Below are positions 14,276 to 26,344 of a DNA stretch of 39,203 nucleotides, piece by piece. Location of the stretch: the NCBI GenBank assembly GCA_020852835.1, contig JADZAC010000020.1, positions 1-39,203 on the forward strand, read 5' to 3'. The notes beneath the pieces were generated by a model that worked only from the letters and a program-made list of their open reading frames with translations, did not search any database and was not told the DNA's origin. Numbering within the stretch: position 1 is the stretch's first letter; each line of letters begins with the position of its first letter. Both the position numbers and the translations under genes were made by a program. This DNA comes from Flavobacteriales bacterium (GTDB taxonomy: Bacteria; Bacteroidota; Bacteroidia; Flavobacteriales_F; PHOS-HE28).

Positions 14276-16156
14276 ATGTGCGGGATCATCGGCACCTTCC
14301 GGACCGGCCCTGGGCCGGCCTTCCCGGACGGACAGTTCGCTGCCGCCCTGGGATCCTTGGCGCACCGCGGGCCGGATGATGCCGGCCAGTATGCCCAAGG
14401 GCGCGCCCTGCTGGGCCACCGCCGCCTGAGCATCACCGACACCAGTGCCGCCGGCCACCAGCCCTTTACCGACGCGGGCGGGCGCTATACCATCGTCTTC
14501 AATGGGGAAGTGTTCAACTTCCGCGAGCTGCGCAGCCGCTTGGAGCAGCAGGGCCACGGCTTCCGCAGCCACACGGACACCGAGGTGGTGCTGCGGCTGT
14601 TCCTTGAAAAGGGCCCCGGCTTTCTGCACGACCTCAACGGTTTTTTCGCCTTGGCCATCCATGATGCGCAGGAAGACCGCCTGTTCCTGGCGCGCGACCG
14701 CTACGGCGTGAAGCCCCTGCTGTGGGCCGTGCATGCAGGGCATTTCATGTTCGCCAGCGAGCTGCGGGCCTTGCTGGCCCTGGGGGTTCCCGCCATTCCC
14801 GACCCAGATTCGGCCCGCCAGTTCCTCACCTTCTTCTTCACGCCCGCCCCGCACACCACGGTGGCAGGCATCCACAAGCTGCTGCCCGGCCACGCCATGC
14901 ACGTGGATGCCGATGGGGTACGGGTTGAACAATGGTATGACCTGGCCGATGCCGCCAAGCGCACCGCAGCTCCGGCGAACCCCGGGCAGCAACTGTTCAA
15001 CCTGCTCGATGATGCCGTGAAGCTCCGCCTGGAGGCCGATGTGCCCGTGGGCGCCTTCCTCAGCGGCGGGGTGGACAGCAGCATCATCAGCGCCCTGGCC
15101 GCACGCCACCACCGGCATTTGCACACCTTCAGCATCGGTTATGCCGATGATCCCTTCTTCGATGAAACGCGCTACGCCGAGGAAGTGGCGCAGCACATCG
15201 GCAGTGAACACCACACCTTCAAACTGGGCCGGGAAGAACTTGCCGACGGCTATGTACGGCTGCTGAAGGCCTTGGACGAGCCCTTCGCGGACAGCTCGGC
15301 ACTGCCTTCCTTCATCCTGTGCGAGCGCACGCGCAAGCAGGTCACCGTGGCCCTGAGCGGCGACGGGGCCGACGAGGTGTTCGGCGGCTACCAGAAGCAC
15401 CAGGCCGAACTGCGCTGGCGCACGCCCGGTGCCGCCGAGCGCGCCGCAACCTTGTTGGCACCGCTCTGGAGCACGCTGCCCAAGTCGCGCAACAGCGCCT
15501 GGCAGAACCGCATCCGGCAACTGGACCGGTTTGCCCGCATGGCCGGACAAAGCGGCGCCGAGCGCTTTCTCCAGCTGGCAGCCTTCACCCCGGCCCCGGA
15601 AGCCGAAGCCTTCGTGGCCATGCCCAACCCCGCCGACGTGCTCGCCGGGCGCACCGCCCTCCTGGCCGCCCCGCTTGCACGGCTGGACGGCCTCAACGGC
15701 GTGCTGCTCGCCGATATGGCCTCCACCCTGCCCAACGACATGCTGCACAAGGTGGACCTTACCAGCATGGCCCACGGCATGGAAGTGCGCCCCCCCTTCC
15801 TGGACCGCCGCGTGGTGGAGCTCGCCTTCGCACTGCCCGCAGAACTGAAGTTGCGCAAGGGATCGGGCAAGCACATCCTGCGGCAAACCTTTGGGCACCT
15901 GCTGCCGCCCACCGTGATGCAGCGATCCAAAAAAGGATTTGAAGTACCCCTGCGCGACCTGCTGCGCGGCCCCCTGGCCGCCTTGGTGGACGAGGTGCTG
16001 AGGCCCGATGCCGTGGCCGCTGCCGGACTGGACCCCGGCCGCACGGCCGGCCTGGTGCGCCAGCTGCGATCGGCAAGCCCCGGCAGCGCACAGGCAACCA
16101 TTCACGCACTGGTCGTTTATGTATGGTGGTGGACCCATCGGTCCGGCACGCAGTAG
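14276..16156 (+). CDS. asnB: Asparagine synthase (glutamine-hydrolyzing), probably of the glycan cluster
   Basis: The 626-residue product has an N-terminal class II glutamine amidotransferase domain with Cys2 as nucleophile (MCGIIGTF; LAHRGPDDAG; VFNGEVFNF) and a C-terminal synthetase domain with the PP-loop ATP site FLSGGVDSSIISAL (about residues 260-273) and VALSGDGADEVFGGY. It transfers glutamine ammonia to an activated carboxylate, making asparagine or amidating another substrate. Homologues are common in exopolysaccharide loci, where they may amidate uronic acids; since genes for glycan export follow, that role is as likely as asparagine synthesis. It starts 58 nt after lpdA without a clear promoter. 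Confidence 0.92.
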   Translation: MCGIIGTFRTGPGPAFPDGQFAAALGSLAHRGPDDAGQYAQGRALLGHRRLSITDTSAAGHQPFTDAGGRYTIVFNGEVFNFRELRSRLEQQGHGFRSHTDTEVVLRLFLEKGPGFLHDLNGFFALAIHDAQEDRLFLARDRYGVKPLLWAVHAGHFMFASELRALLALGVPAIPDPDSARQFLTFFFTPAPHTTVAGIHKLLPGHAMHVDADGVRVEQWYDLADAAKRTAAPANPGQQLFNLLDDAVKLRLEADVPVGAFLSGGVDSSIISALAARHHRHLHTFSIGYADDPFFDETRYAEEVAQHIGSEHHTFKLGREELADGYVRLLKALDEPFADSSALPSFILCERTRKQVTVALSGDGADEVFGGYQKHQAELRWRTPGAAERAATLLAPLWSTLPKSRNSAWQNRIRQLDRFARMAGQSGAERFLQLAAFTPAPEAEAFVAMPNPADVLAGRTALLAAPLARLDGLNGVLLADMASTLPNDMLHKVDLTSMAHGMEVRPPFLDRRVVELAFALPAELKLRKGSGKHILRQTFGHLLPPTVMQRSKKGFEVPLRDLLRGPLAALVDEVLRPDAVAAAGLDPGRTAGLVRQLRSASPGSAQATIHALVVYVWWWTHRSGTQ

Positions 16157-16203
16157 CCGCATTCACGCCCAAGCCCTTACCTTCCTTTCCGCAATCCCGC
16201 CTT

Positions 16204-17430
16204 ATGCCACGCGTACTGCGCATCATCAACCGGTTCAACCTGGGCGGGCCTACGCACAACGCGGCCTACCTTACCCGCTACCTGCCGGAGGAATTCACCA
16301 CCCTGCTGGTAGGAGGGCCCGAAGGCCCGCATGAGGAAGGCAGCGGCCACATCCTGCGCTCCTTGGGCGTGGAAGCCATGGTGCTGCCCGAAATGCGCCG
16401 GGAGATCTCCCCGTGGAAAGACCGCACGGCCTACCGCCGCATCAAACAACTGATCAAGGAATTCAAGCCCGACGTGGTGCACACCCATGCGGCCAAAGCC
16501 GGCGGAGTGGGGCGCTTGGCGGCCCATGAACTTGGCGTGAAGGCCGTGGTGCACACCTTCCATGGCCACGTGTTCCACAGCTATTTCGGCCCGGTGCACA
16601 CCGCACTATTCAAGAACATGGAGCGGTTCCTGGCGCAGCGCACCTCGCGGATCATCGCCATCAGCGAGAAGCAGAAGCAGGAACTCGTGGAGGAGCACCG
16701 GATCTGCCGGGCGGAGAAGGTCTCCGTGGTCCCTTTGGGCTTCGACCTGACCAAGTTCCGGGCAGACCAGCAGGCCAAGAGGAGCCTGTTCCGCAGGGTA
16801 TACGGCCTGGCCGAGGACGAGCTGGCCGTGGCCATCGTGGGCCGGCTGGTACCGGTGAAGAACCATGCCTTGTTCCTCAAAGGCATCAAGCAAGTGCAGG
16901 ATCGCACCGGCAAACGCATCAGGGCCTTCATTGTGGGGGACGGCGAAGAGCGCCTGCGCCTGCAACGCGAAGCGGAAAGCCTGGGGTTGACCCAGGTCCA
17001 AGCCCCGGGGTTCAACGGCCACGGGTTCGGGCACGGCGTGAACGGCAAGCCGGTGGTGGGCCCTGCGCAGGTCACCTTCACCAGCTGGATCAAGGAGATC
17101 GATATTGCTTACGCCGGTGCGGACATCGTGGCGCTCACGAGCTTCAATGAAGGCACCCCGGTGAGCCTGATCGAGGCCCAAGCTGCCGGCAAGCCCGTGG
17201 TAAGCACGCGCGTGGGCGGCATTGAGAATGTGGTGCACGAAGGGGTTACCGGGCTGCTGTGCGACAACAACGATGCGCAAGGCTTTGCCGACCGGCTGAT
17301 GGAGCTGGTGGAGAACGACCGCTTGCGGACCAACTTTTCCAACGCCGGATGGGACCAGGTGGGCGCCCGCTACCACTACGCCCGCCTGGTGGACGACATG
17401 GCCGCGCTGTATACCGAACTGCTGGCCTGA
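16204..17430 (+). CDS. Family 4 glycosyltransferase
   Basis: The 408-residue GT-B protein starts VLRIINRFNLGGPTHNAAYL (the N-terminal GG acceptor loop) and has VHTHAAKAGGVGRLAA, then VVPLGFDLTKF, the linker VAIVGRLVPVKNHALFLKGI, and the C-terminal donor motif of GT4, ALTSFNEGTPVSLIEAQAAG followed by VSTRVGGI. It adds a sugar to a lipid-linked glycan at the cytoplasmic face; the sugar cannot be told. A Gly-rich insertion (GFNGHGFGHGVNGKPV, about 277-292) between the Rossmann strands is unusual. The ATG at 16204 fits the family; upstream codons belong to the end of asnB. Confidence 0.93.
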   Translation: MPRVLRIINRFNLGGPTHNAAYLTRYLPEEFTTLLVGGPEGPHEEGSGHILRSLGVEAMVLPEMRREISPWKDRTAYRRIKQLIKEFKPDVVHTHAAKAGGVGRLAAHELGVKAVVHTFHGHVFHSYFGPVHTALFKNMERFLAQRTSRIIAISEKQKQELVEEHRICRAEKVSVVPLGFDLTKFRADQQAKRSLFRRVYGLAEDELAVAIVGRLVPVKNHALFLKGIKQVQDRTGKRIRAFIVGDGEERLRLQREAESLGLTQVQAPGFNGHGFGHGVNGKPVVGPAQVTFTSWIKEIDIAYAGADIVALTSFNEGTPVSLIEAQAAGKPVVSTRVGGIENVVHEGVTGLLCDNNDAQGFADRLMELVENDRLRTNFSNAGWDQVGARYHYARLVDDMAALYTELLA

Positions 17431-17449
17431 ACCGGCCGGTGCCGATGGT

Positions 17450-17457
17450 TACTTTTG
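17450..17457 (+). promoter_or_regulatory. -7 promoter element of the export genes
   Basis: TACTTTTG matches TAnnTTTG exactly, 17 nt before the wza-like ATG. It lets the export-kinase block be transcribed separately from asnB and the glycosyltransferase. Confidence 0.6.
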
Positions 17458-17474
17458 CGCGAAATCCGTAGCGA

Positions 17475-18233
17475 ATGGGGAAATTGTCGATCGTATTGGG
17501 CTTGGCTGCGCTGATGCTCGGCGGTTGTGCGATCAACCGGGACATCATGTTCAAAACCCCGCGGGACTACCAGTTCGATACCGCCTCGGACACCTTGGAG
17601 CGCCAGTTCAAGATCCAACCGGACGACATCCTCACCTTCCGGATGTACGCCAACGACGGGTTCAAGATGGTGGACATGGTGAACGAGGAGAACCTCTCCA
17701 TGACCAATGCCAACCGCATCCAATTCTCCTACTTGGTGTATCCGGACGGACACGCCAAGCTGCCCGTGGTGGGCAACGTGCCCGTGGGCGGCCTCACCAT
17801 CCGCGAGGCGGAGCAGCTGCTGGAGCAGCGCTACGCCACCTACTACCAGAAACCCTTCGTGCTGCTCTCGGTGAGCAACCGGCGCGTGGTGGTCTTCCCC
17901 GGCGGCGGCGGCGACGCCAAGGTGGTGATGCTGGAGAACAACAACACCTCCCTGCTGGAAGTGCTGGCCCGGGCCGGCGGCATTGCCAAACGGGGCGATG
18001 CCCGCCGCGTGAAATTGTTCCGCAAGGATGGCGACAAGCGCAAGGTGATGCAGTTCGACCTTTCGGACATCGAGAACCTGAAATATGCCGACGTGGTGCT
18101 CCAGGCGGACGACATCGTGTATGTGCAGCCCAATGCCGAGATCGCCCGGGGCATCCTCTCCGAGGTCACACCGTTGGTCACATTGCTCACCAGTGCCGTA
18201 CTGGTGCTGGGGATCATCCAGACCTTCAAGTAA
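17475..18233 (+). CDS. Polysaccharide export outer-membrane lipoprotein (Wza-like)
   Basis: The 252-residue product is a lipoprotein (ALMLGGC, Cys18) with a polysaccharide export domain (about 45-130: FKIQPDDILTFRMYANDG and YLVYPDGHAKLPVVGNVPVG), an SLBB-like domain (about 130-225: LLEVLARAGGIAKRGDARRV and LQADDIVYVQP) and a C-terminal hydrophobic segment (VTPLVTLLTSAVLVLGIIQTF), as in Bacteroidota Wza relatives. It forms the outer-membrane/periplasmic export channel. It is followed by the Wzc-like kinase 9 nt later, the usual partner. Shorter than E. coli Wza, which has extra domains. Confidence 0.92.
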   Translation: MGKLSIVLGLAALMLGGCAINRDIMFKTPRDYQFDTASDTLERQFKIQPDDILTFRMYANDGFKMVDMVNEENLSMTNANRIQFSYLVYPDGHAKLPVVGNVPVGGLTIREAEQLLEQRYATYYQKPFVLLSVSNRRVVVFPGGGGDAKVVMLENNNTSLLEVLARAGGIAKRGDARRVKLFRKDGDKRKVMQFDLSDIENLKYADVVLQADDIVYVQPNAEIARGILSEVTPLVTLLTSAVLVLGIIQTFK

Positions 18234-18242
18234 TTTGCCGGC

Positions 18243-20699
18243 ATGTTGAACGATGAGGTGAGCAACCGGGCTGCCCAGCTGGACAGCTACCGCGACCGCA
18301 TCACCAATTTCAGCAACGAGTTCGATCTCGGCCTGTTCGTCTATATCGTCAAGCGCACGCTGGTATGGATCGTGATGTGCCTGCTGCTGGCCTTCGGCGC
18401 GGCCCAGTTGTACCTGCGCTACACCGCCCCCACCTACGCCAGCAACGTCATGCTCCAGCTGGGCCAGACCAACAACGCCCGCACGGTGCTGATGGTGAAC
18501 ACCCCGCTGCTGGAAGACAACAACCTGCAGGCCGACGTGCAGCTGCTGCGATCGAGGTTCTTCATCAGCAAGGCCGTGGAATTGCTCCCGTTGCAGGTGC
18601 GCTATTTCTTCCGCGGCCAGATCCTCACCGAGGAACGCTACAAACAATCCTTCTACAAGGTGGACCAGGTGGAGATCACCGACGCTTCCATTCTGGGCCG
18701 GCCCATCACCCTGGAGAAAACCGAGGATGGGCGCATCGTGCTGTCATATACCGCAGGGCCTAACACCACCACCCTGCCCATTGCCTTGGGCGAGGCGTTC
18801 AGCACCCCCCACTTCAAGGCGGTCATCACCTACACCGGAAGGCTGGCCTGGCCTGCCGACCAAGATCGCGGCACGCACTATTTCACCTTGAACAACACCG
18901 GCAATTTGACCGCCGAGTTCGCCGGGCAGATCAGTGTGGCCATCGCCGACCCCAGTGCCAAGACCCTGCAGATCGGCACCCGTGACCACAACGCCATGCT
19001 GGCCCGCGACCTGTGCCAGGCCATGGCCGATGCGTTCATCACCTACGATGTGCAGCGCAAGTCGGAAAGCGCCGAAAGCATCCTCCGGTTCATCGAAACC
19101 CAGAAGGACACCGTGTTTGCCGAGCTCCGGGCCAGCGAGCTGCAACTGGGCGTCTTCAAGCGGGACAACCGCGTGTCCAACATGCAGCAGCTTACCCCGC
19201 TGCTGCTGGCCCGTTCCGACGAGTACGAGAACGAGGTGCTCCAACTGCGCATGGAGGACAACCTGTTGCAGGAGATCGAACACGCCGCCAAGCAGGATGC
19301 CGGCCACATGGACGTGTACCAGCTCAGGCCGTTGCTGGCGGGAACACAGTTCGCCGGCACCCTCGAGGAAGAGATCACCGTGCTGGGCAAACTGCTCCAA
19401 GAGCGCGAACTGATGGCCTTTGAGGCCACTTCACAGAACGAGAGCCTGCGCCTGCTGGACCGCCAGATCGAGCAGCAGCAGCAGCTGATCATGCAGAGCA
19501 TCGGGGTAATGCGCGAACGCATCGCCTCCCGCATGGCCGACTTTGACCGGAAACTGCGCGAGTATGAAAGCCGCTTCGTGGAACTGCCCGAGCAGGAACT
19601 GGCCTACGCGCGGATCGAGCGGCTGTTCAACATCAACGAGAAATACTATACCCAGCTGCTGGACAAGGACATGGAGTACCGCATCAGCAAGGCGGGATTC
19701 GTTCCGGAGAACAGGGTGCTGGAATCCGCCGTACTGCCTTCACAGCCCATATCGCCCAACCGCGGCATGGTGATGCTCACCTACATCCTCACCGGGCTGA
19801 TCATCGGCGCGCTGATCGTGGTGGTGAGGTACGTCCTGCACAACAACATCACCTCCTTGAACGACATCGCCAAGGCCAGCAACTCCTCGGTGGGCATCCT
19901 GGGCATGGTGCCCAAATACAAGAAGGAGATACCCGTGAGCCAGCTGCTGGTGGACAAGCACCCCAAATCGCTCATCGCCGAAAGTTTCCGCAGCGTGCGC
20001 ACCAACCTGCAATTCGTGGACAATTCACCGGGGCCGAAGATGATCGCCGTGACCAGCACCATCTCCGGCGAAGGCAAGACCTTCGTGGCCATCAACCTGG
20101 GCGGCATCATCTGCTTCAGCGACAAACGCGTGGTGATCTTGGACCTGGACATGCGCAAGCCCAAGATCCACCTGGGCTTCGGGGCGGAAAACCTCCACGG
20201 CATGAGCACCCTGCTGATCGGCAAGCACGACCTGGACGCCTGCATCCAAAAGAGCAATCTGCCCGGCCTGGACTTCATCACCGCAGGCCCCACCCCGCCC
20301 AACCCCAGCGAGCTCATCATCAGCCCGGCCATGGACCACATCCTGGAGCAGCTCAAGCAGCGCTACGACGTGGTGCTGATCGACACCCCGCCCGTGGGCT
20401 TGGTAACGGACGGCATTTCCATCATTCAAAAGGCGGACATCCCCATCTACATCTTCCGCGCGGACTATTCCAAGAAGACCTTCGTGCAGAATGTGGACCG
20501 CCTGATCAATGAGAACCACATCAAGCGCATGAGCACCGTGCTCAACGGGGTGGACGTGGACCGCAACAAATACGGCTACTCTTACGGCTACGGCTATGGT
20601 TACGGCTACGGCTACGGCTATGGCCAAGGCTATTACGAAGACCGCTCCGGCGCCAAGCGGAAGGAAAGCTGGCTTACCCGCATCCTGCAGCACCTATGA
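18243..20699 (+). CDS. Wzc-like polysaccharide co-polymerase and tyrosine autokinase
   Basis: The 818-residue inner-membrane protein has a first helix (LVWIVMCLLLAFGAAQLYL, about 40-60), a large periplasmic Wzz/coiled-coil region (about 60-500, with GNVR-type EYESRFVELPEQELAYARI), a second helix (VMLTYILTGLIIGALIVVV, about 510-530) and a BY-kinase domain: Walker A ISGEGKTFVAINLGG (near 605), Walker A' VVILDLDMRKPK (near 635) and Walker B VVLIDTPPVG (near 709). The C-terminal tail holds 11 Tyr in a Tyr-Gly repeat (777-798), the autophosphorylation cluster. Tail phosphorylation controls chain length and export in known systems. No partner phosphatase is visible. It overlaps the next gene by 4 bp. 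Confidence 0.95.
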   Translation: MLNDEVSNRAAQLDSYRDRITNFSNEFDLGLFVYIVKRTLVWIVMCLLLAFGAAQLYLRYTAPTYASNVMLQLGQTNNARTVLMVNTPLLEDNNLQADVQLLRSRFFISKAVELLPLQVRYFFRGQILTEERYKQSFYKVDQVEITDASILGRPITLEKTEDGRIVLSYTAGPNTTTLPIALGEAFSTPHFKAVITYTGRLAWPADQDRGTHYFTLNNTGNLTAEFAGQISVAIADPSAKTLQIGTRDHNAMLARDLCQAMADAFITYDVQRKSESAESILRFIETQKDTVFAELRASELQLGVFKRDNRVSNMQQLTPLLLARSDEYENEVLQLRMEDNLLQEIEHAAKQDAGHMDVYQLRPLLAGTQFAGTLEEEITVLGKLLQERELMAFEATSQNESLRLLDRQIEQQQQLIMQSIGVMRERIASRMADFDRKLREYESRFVELPEQELAYARIERLFNINEKYYTQLLDKDMEYRISKAGFVPENRVLESAVLPSQPISPNRGMVMLTYILTGLIIGALIVVVRYVLHNNITSLNDIAKASNSSVGILGMVPKYKKEIPVSQLLVDKHPKSLIAESFRSVRTNLQFVDNSPGPKMIAVTSTISGEGKTFVAINLGGIICFSDKRVVILDLDMRKPKIHLGFGAENLHGMSTLLIGKHDLDACIQKSNLPGLDFITAGPTPPNPSELIISPAMDHILEQLKQRYDVVLIDTPPVGLVTDGISIIQKADIPIYIFRADYSKKTFVQNVDRLINENHIKRMSTVLNGVDVDRNKYGYSYGYGYGYGYGYGYGQGYYEDRSGAKRKESWLTRILQHL
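20571..20636 (+). repeat. Hexanucleotide repeat encoding the Tyr-Gly tail of the kinase
   Basis: Degenerate TACGGC/TATGGC/TACGGT hexamers are repeated about nine times. Each unit is two codons (Tyr-Gly), so slippage would change the number of phosphorylatable tyrosines without shifting the frame. Confidence 0.8.
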
Positions 20700-21244
20700 C
20701 CGAGGTTTTTCCCACGCCCATCAACGGCCTGCTGCGCTTGCGCCCCAAGGTGTTCGGCGATGCCCGGGGCCAATTCATGGAAGCGTTCAATGCCGCACGC
20801 TTCGCGCAGGCCACCGGGCTGGACACCGTGTTTGTTCAAGACAATGAAAGCCGTTCCAGCGCGGGAGTGCTGCGCGGCCTGCACCTGCAGCTGGCCCCCT
20901 ACGCGCAGGCCAAGCTGGTGCGGGTGGTGCGGGGGGCGGTGCTGGATGTTTGCGTGGATGTCCGGCCGGACAGCCCCACCTTCGGGCAACACCTCAGCTT
21001 CCGCTTGGACGACCGACTGCACGAAATGCTCTATATCCCGCAAGGAATGGCCCATGGATTCCTGGCCTTGGAAGAGAACACCATCTTCTCCTACAAGTGT
21101 TCCGACTATTATGCGCCCGGTGCCGAGCGCACCATCCTGTGGAACGATCCGGACCTGGCCATTGATTGGGGCATCCAACACCCGGTGATCAGCGGCAAGG
21201 ACCTTGCGGGCCACCCCTTTGCGGGCCGGGCCTGGAGCCATTGA
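20696..21244 (+). CDS. rfbC: dTDP-4-dehydrorhamnose 3,5-epimerase family protein (RmlC)
   Basis: The 182-residue cupin resembles RmlC, which epimerises dTDP-4-keto-6-deoxyglucose at C3 and C5 in dTDP-L-rhamnose synthesis. Seen: PKVFGDARGQFMEAFNAARF, FVQDNESRSSAGVLRGLHLQ (with the catalytic His), CVDVRPDSPTFG, the IPQGMAHGFLALEE segment and the KCSDYYAPGAERTI region with the catalytic Tyr. The ATG overlaps the kinase stop as ATGA. No rmlA, B or D is present in the window, so the other steps are encoded elsewhere, or this is a related sugar epimerase (EvaD-like). Confidence 0.9.
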   Translation: MTEVFPTPINGLLRLRPKVFGDARGQFMEAFNAARFAQATGLDTVFVQDNESRSSAGVLRGLHLQLAPYAQAKLVRVVRGAVLDVCVDVRPDSPTFGQHLSFRLDDRLHEMLYIPQGMAHGFLALEENTIFSYKCSDYYAPGAERTILWNDPDLAIDWGIQHPVISGKDLAGHPFAGRAWSH

Positions 21245-21247
21245 AGC

Positions 21248-22330
21248 ATGTACTCCACCGAACAGCTCTTCTTCCTGCTCACCGGCCTGTTCCTGCTGGC
21301 GCTGTGCTTCACCCTGCTGGTGAACTCCCTCTTCATGCGCTTCTTCCGCACGTTCGGCATCCGGGAGAACGCCCCCGGCCTGGTGCGCTGGAACGCATCA
21401 TCCAAGCCTGCCTTCGGAGGCATCGGCTTCTTTATCGTGTTCCTCTTCGCCTTTGCCGCATTCAACGTGCTGTTCCCCCAGGCTTCAGACCCCTTCCGGC
21501 CGGAGCTCCTGGGGCTGCTCGCCGCCACCGGCCTGGGTTTTCTCATGGGCCTGGCCGACGATGCCTACGACACCCGGCCCGTGCTGAAGTTCCTGGTGCA
21601 AGTGGCCTGCGGCCTGCTGCTGCTGGCCACCGGCACCGCAGTGGACCTCTTCCACGTGCCCCTGTTGGACCAGATCTTCACTGTGCTTTGGGTGGTGGGC
21701 ATGATGAACGCCATCAACATGCTGGACAACATGGACGCCATCACCAGCGTGGTTTCATTGGCCATTCTGGCGGCAGCCCTGCTCATGCAGCTGCTCACCG
21801 GCGCCGCTGCCGACATGAACGCGGTGGTGATGATCGCCGTGTGCGGGGCCTTGGGCGGTTTCCTGTTCTTCAACTGGTACCCTTCGCGCATGTACATGGG
21901 CGACACCGGCAGCCAGTTCCTGGGCGTACTGCTGGCCTACCTGGGCATCCGCTATTTCTGGAACGCCCCTTCGCCCAACGGCGCGGCCGAGACCTGGCGC
22001 CAGATCTCGGTGGCCACCGTGGTGTTCATCCTGCCGCTGGCCGATACCACCACCGTTTCCATCAACCGCCTGCTCAAGGGCGGCTCCCCCTTCGTGGGCG
22101 GCAAGGACCACACCACCCATTACTTGAGCTATGCCGGCCTCACCGACCCGCAGGTGGCCATGGTGTTCGGCGCTCTCGGTCTGCTCTCCGCCCTGCTCAG
22201 CTTTATTGCCGGGGTATTCATTCCGCGTTGGGAACCGGTGCACACCGCGCTGTACCTGGGATATGCCCTGCTCGTGTTCGGCACCTTGTTCGCAATGACG
22301 AAAAGGCCGCAGATCGCCCGACCTTTGTAG
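21248..22330 (+). CDS. WecA/MraY-family undecaprenyl-phosphate sugar-phosphate transferase
   Basis: The 360-residue polytopic membrane protein (about 10-11 helices) starts glycan synthesis by moving a sugar-1-phosphate from a UDP-sugar onto undecaprenyl phosphate. Family motifs: [18 protein letters not shown] (DDxxD), [15 protein letters not shown] (catalytic Asp/Asn), [20 protein letters not shown], and the cytoplasmic basic/His loop [17 protein letters not shown]. The shape is that of WecA-like enzymes in Bacteroidota capsule clusters rather than MraY, which would sit in the dcw cluster. The gene starts 3 nt after rfbC, in the same operon. Confidence 0.9.
   Translation: MYSTEQLFFLLTGLFLLALCFTLLVNSLFMRFFRTFGIRENAPGLVRWNASSKPAFGGIGFFIVFLFAFAAFNVLFPQASDPFRPELLGLLAATGLGFLMGLADDAYDTRPVLKFLVQVACGLLLLATGTAVDLFHVPLLDQIFTVLWVVGMMNAINMLDNMDAITSVVSLAILAAALLMQLLTGAAADMNAVVMIAVCGALGGFLFFNWYPSRMYMGDTGSQFLGVLLAYLGIRYFWNAPSPNGAAETWRQISVATVVFILPLADTTTVSINRLLKGGSPFVGGKDHTTHYLSYAGLTDPQVAMVFGALGLLSALLSFIAGVFIPRWEPVHTALYLGYALLVFGTLFAMTKRPQIARPL
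22320..22327 (+). promoter_or_regulatory. -7 promoter element of the lytic transglycosylase gene
   Basis: GACCTTTG has one mismatch to TAnnTTTG. It lies at the very end of the WecA-like gene and ends 7 nt before the next ATG, suggesting an independent near-leaderless transcript. Confidence 0.45.
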
Positions 22331-22334
22331 CGCC

Positions 22335-23289
22335 ATGCGCAACTTCAGCACGCTCACGGGCAAAAGCTTGGTCATGCTCCTGCTCCTTGCCGGCGGGTCC
22401 ATTGCCCTGCAAACCCTTTGCTTCAGCACCAGCGGGGAGGACACGGACCTGGCCCACCAGCGGCGCTTCAACGAGCAATACAACATCTTCAGCCTCAACC
22501 TGCCCAATGCGCTCGACTTCTGCGGCGAGCCCGTGCCATTGGAACTGCTGGACGTGCGCGAACGGCTTGACCGTGAACTGCTGGTGAACACCTACTGGCA
22601 AAGCAACTCGTTGCTGGCGCACAAGCGGGCCAACCGCTGGTTCCCGGTGATCGAACCCATTCTGCGGCGGGAAGGCGTGCCCGACGACCTCAAGTACATC
22701 CCCTTGGTGGAAAGCGGCTTCGCCAACGTGGTGAGCCCCGCCGGCGCCGCAGGCTTTTGGCAGTTCATGGACGGCACTGCCAAACAGGCCGGCCTGGAGG
22801 TGAACGGCGAGGTGGACGAACGCTACAACGTGGTGCGCAGCACCGAGGCCGCCTGCGCCTACCTCAAGGAAGCCCATGCCCGTTACGGCTCCTGGGCCAT
22901 GGCCGCTGCCAGTTACAACCTGGGCCACGGCAACCTGCAGCTGCAGCTGGGCCGGCAAAAGCAGGACGACTACTTCGCCCTGCTGCTGCCCGAGGAAACC
23001 TCGCGCTACGTGTTCCGCATCCTGGCCATGAAATCCATCCTCACCGATCCCGAACGCTACGGCTTCCACCTGCGGCCCAAGGACCTGTACGAACCCTACC
23101 GCACGCGCACCCTTTCCCTGACCACCCCGGTGGCCAACCTCAACGACTTCGCCGCGGCCAACGGCACCAACTACAAGGTGCTCAAACTGCTCAACCCTTG
23201 GCTGCGCGACAATACGCTCACCGGCCGGCCCGGCAAGACCTATACGGTGCTGTTGCCGGCGGAAGACTTTGACAAGGCCTTGCCCGAGG

Positions 23290-23297
<8 letters not shown>
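22335..23297 (+). CDS. Lytic transglycosylase, SLT/MltD-like
   Basis: The 320-residue exported protein (N-terminal hydrophobic [18 protein letters not shown]) has a soluble lytic transglycosylase domain: [11 protein letters not shown] with the catalytic Glu, then [18 protein letters not shown] and [17 protein letters not shown], which together are MltD-type family 1 motifs. The C-terminal part ([20 protein letters not shown]…[14 protein letters not shown]) resembles one LysM-like segment. It cuts peptidoglycan glycan strands to anhydromuropeptides, for wall remodelling or for assembling machines across the wall. Its location next to a capsule export cluster may be meaningful or chance. It overlaps uvrA by 8 bp. 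Confidence 0.9.
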
Positions 23298-26163
<2,866 letters not shown>

Positions 26164-26299
26164 GCCGGCCTGGCCTGCATACGCCAGGACCGGACCGCGA
26201 TCCTGCGGCTCATTGCGGCACCGCCGCAGGCCCTGTCCTTCAACACGGCGCTGTTGGAAGATGCCAACGGCCTGCGGGTGCTCCGCCTGTGCACCCGGA

Positions 26300-26307
26300 T
26301 AGTTTTG
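26300..26307 (+). promoter_or_regulatory. -7 promoter element for the 26345 gene pair
   Basis: TAGTTTTG matches TAnnTTTG exactly, 37 nt before the ATG at 26345. The 137 bp between it and uvrA also hold a perfect 8-bp inverted repeat (CCTGCGGC and GCCGCAGG, 13 nt apart, about 26211-26239) without a following T-run. Confidence 0.6.
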
Positions 26308-26344
26308 CCCGTGTAGCATAAGCCCCCATTGCGCCCCCCGAACC

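Noticed and set aside
12583-14442. Extending the minus-strand membrane-protein gene far upstream, to 784 codons
   Set aside because: The extension lies antisense to lpdA and the start of asnB; the real start is the ATG at 12582 or 12594 next to a promoter-like box.
26164-26316. The uvrA frame stays open for about 50 codons after its TGA, with a coding-like look
   Set aside because: No start codon, no homology I recognise, and the next promoter lies inside it. Long open frames are frequent at this GC content.
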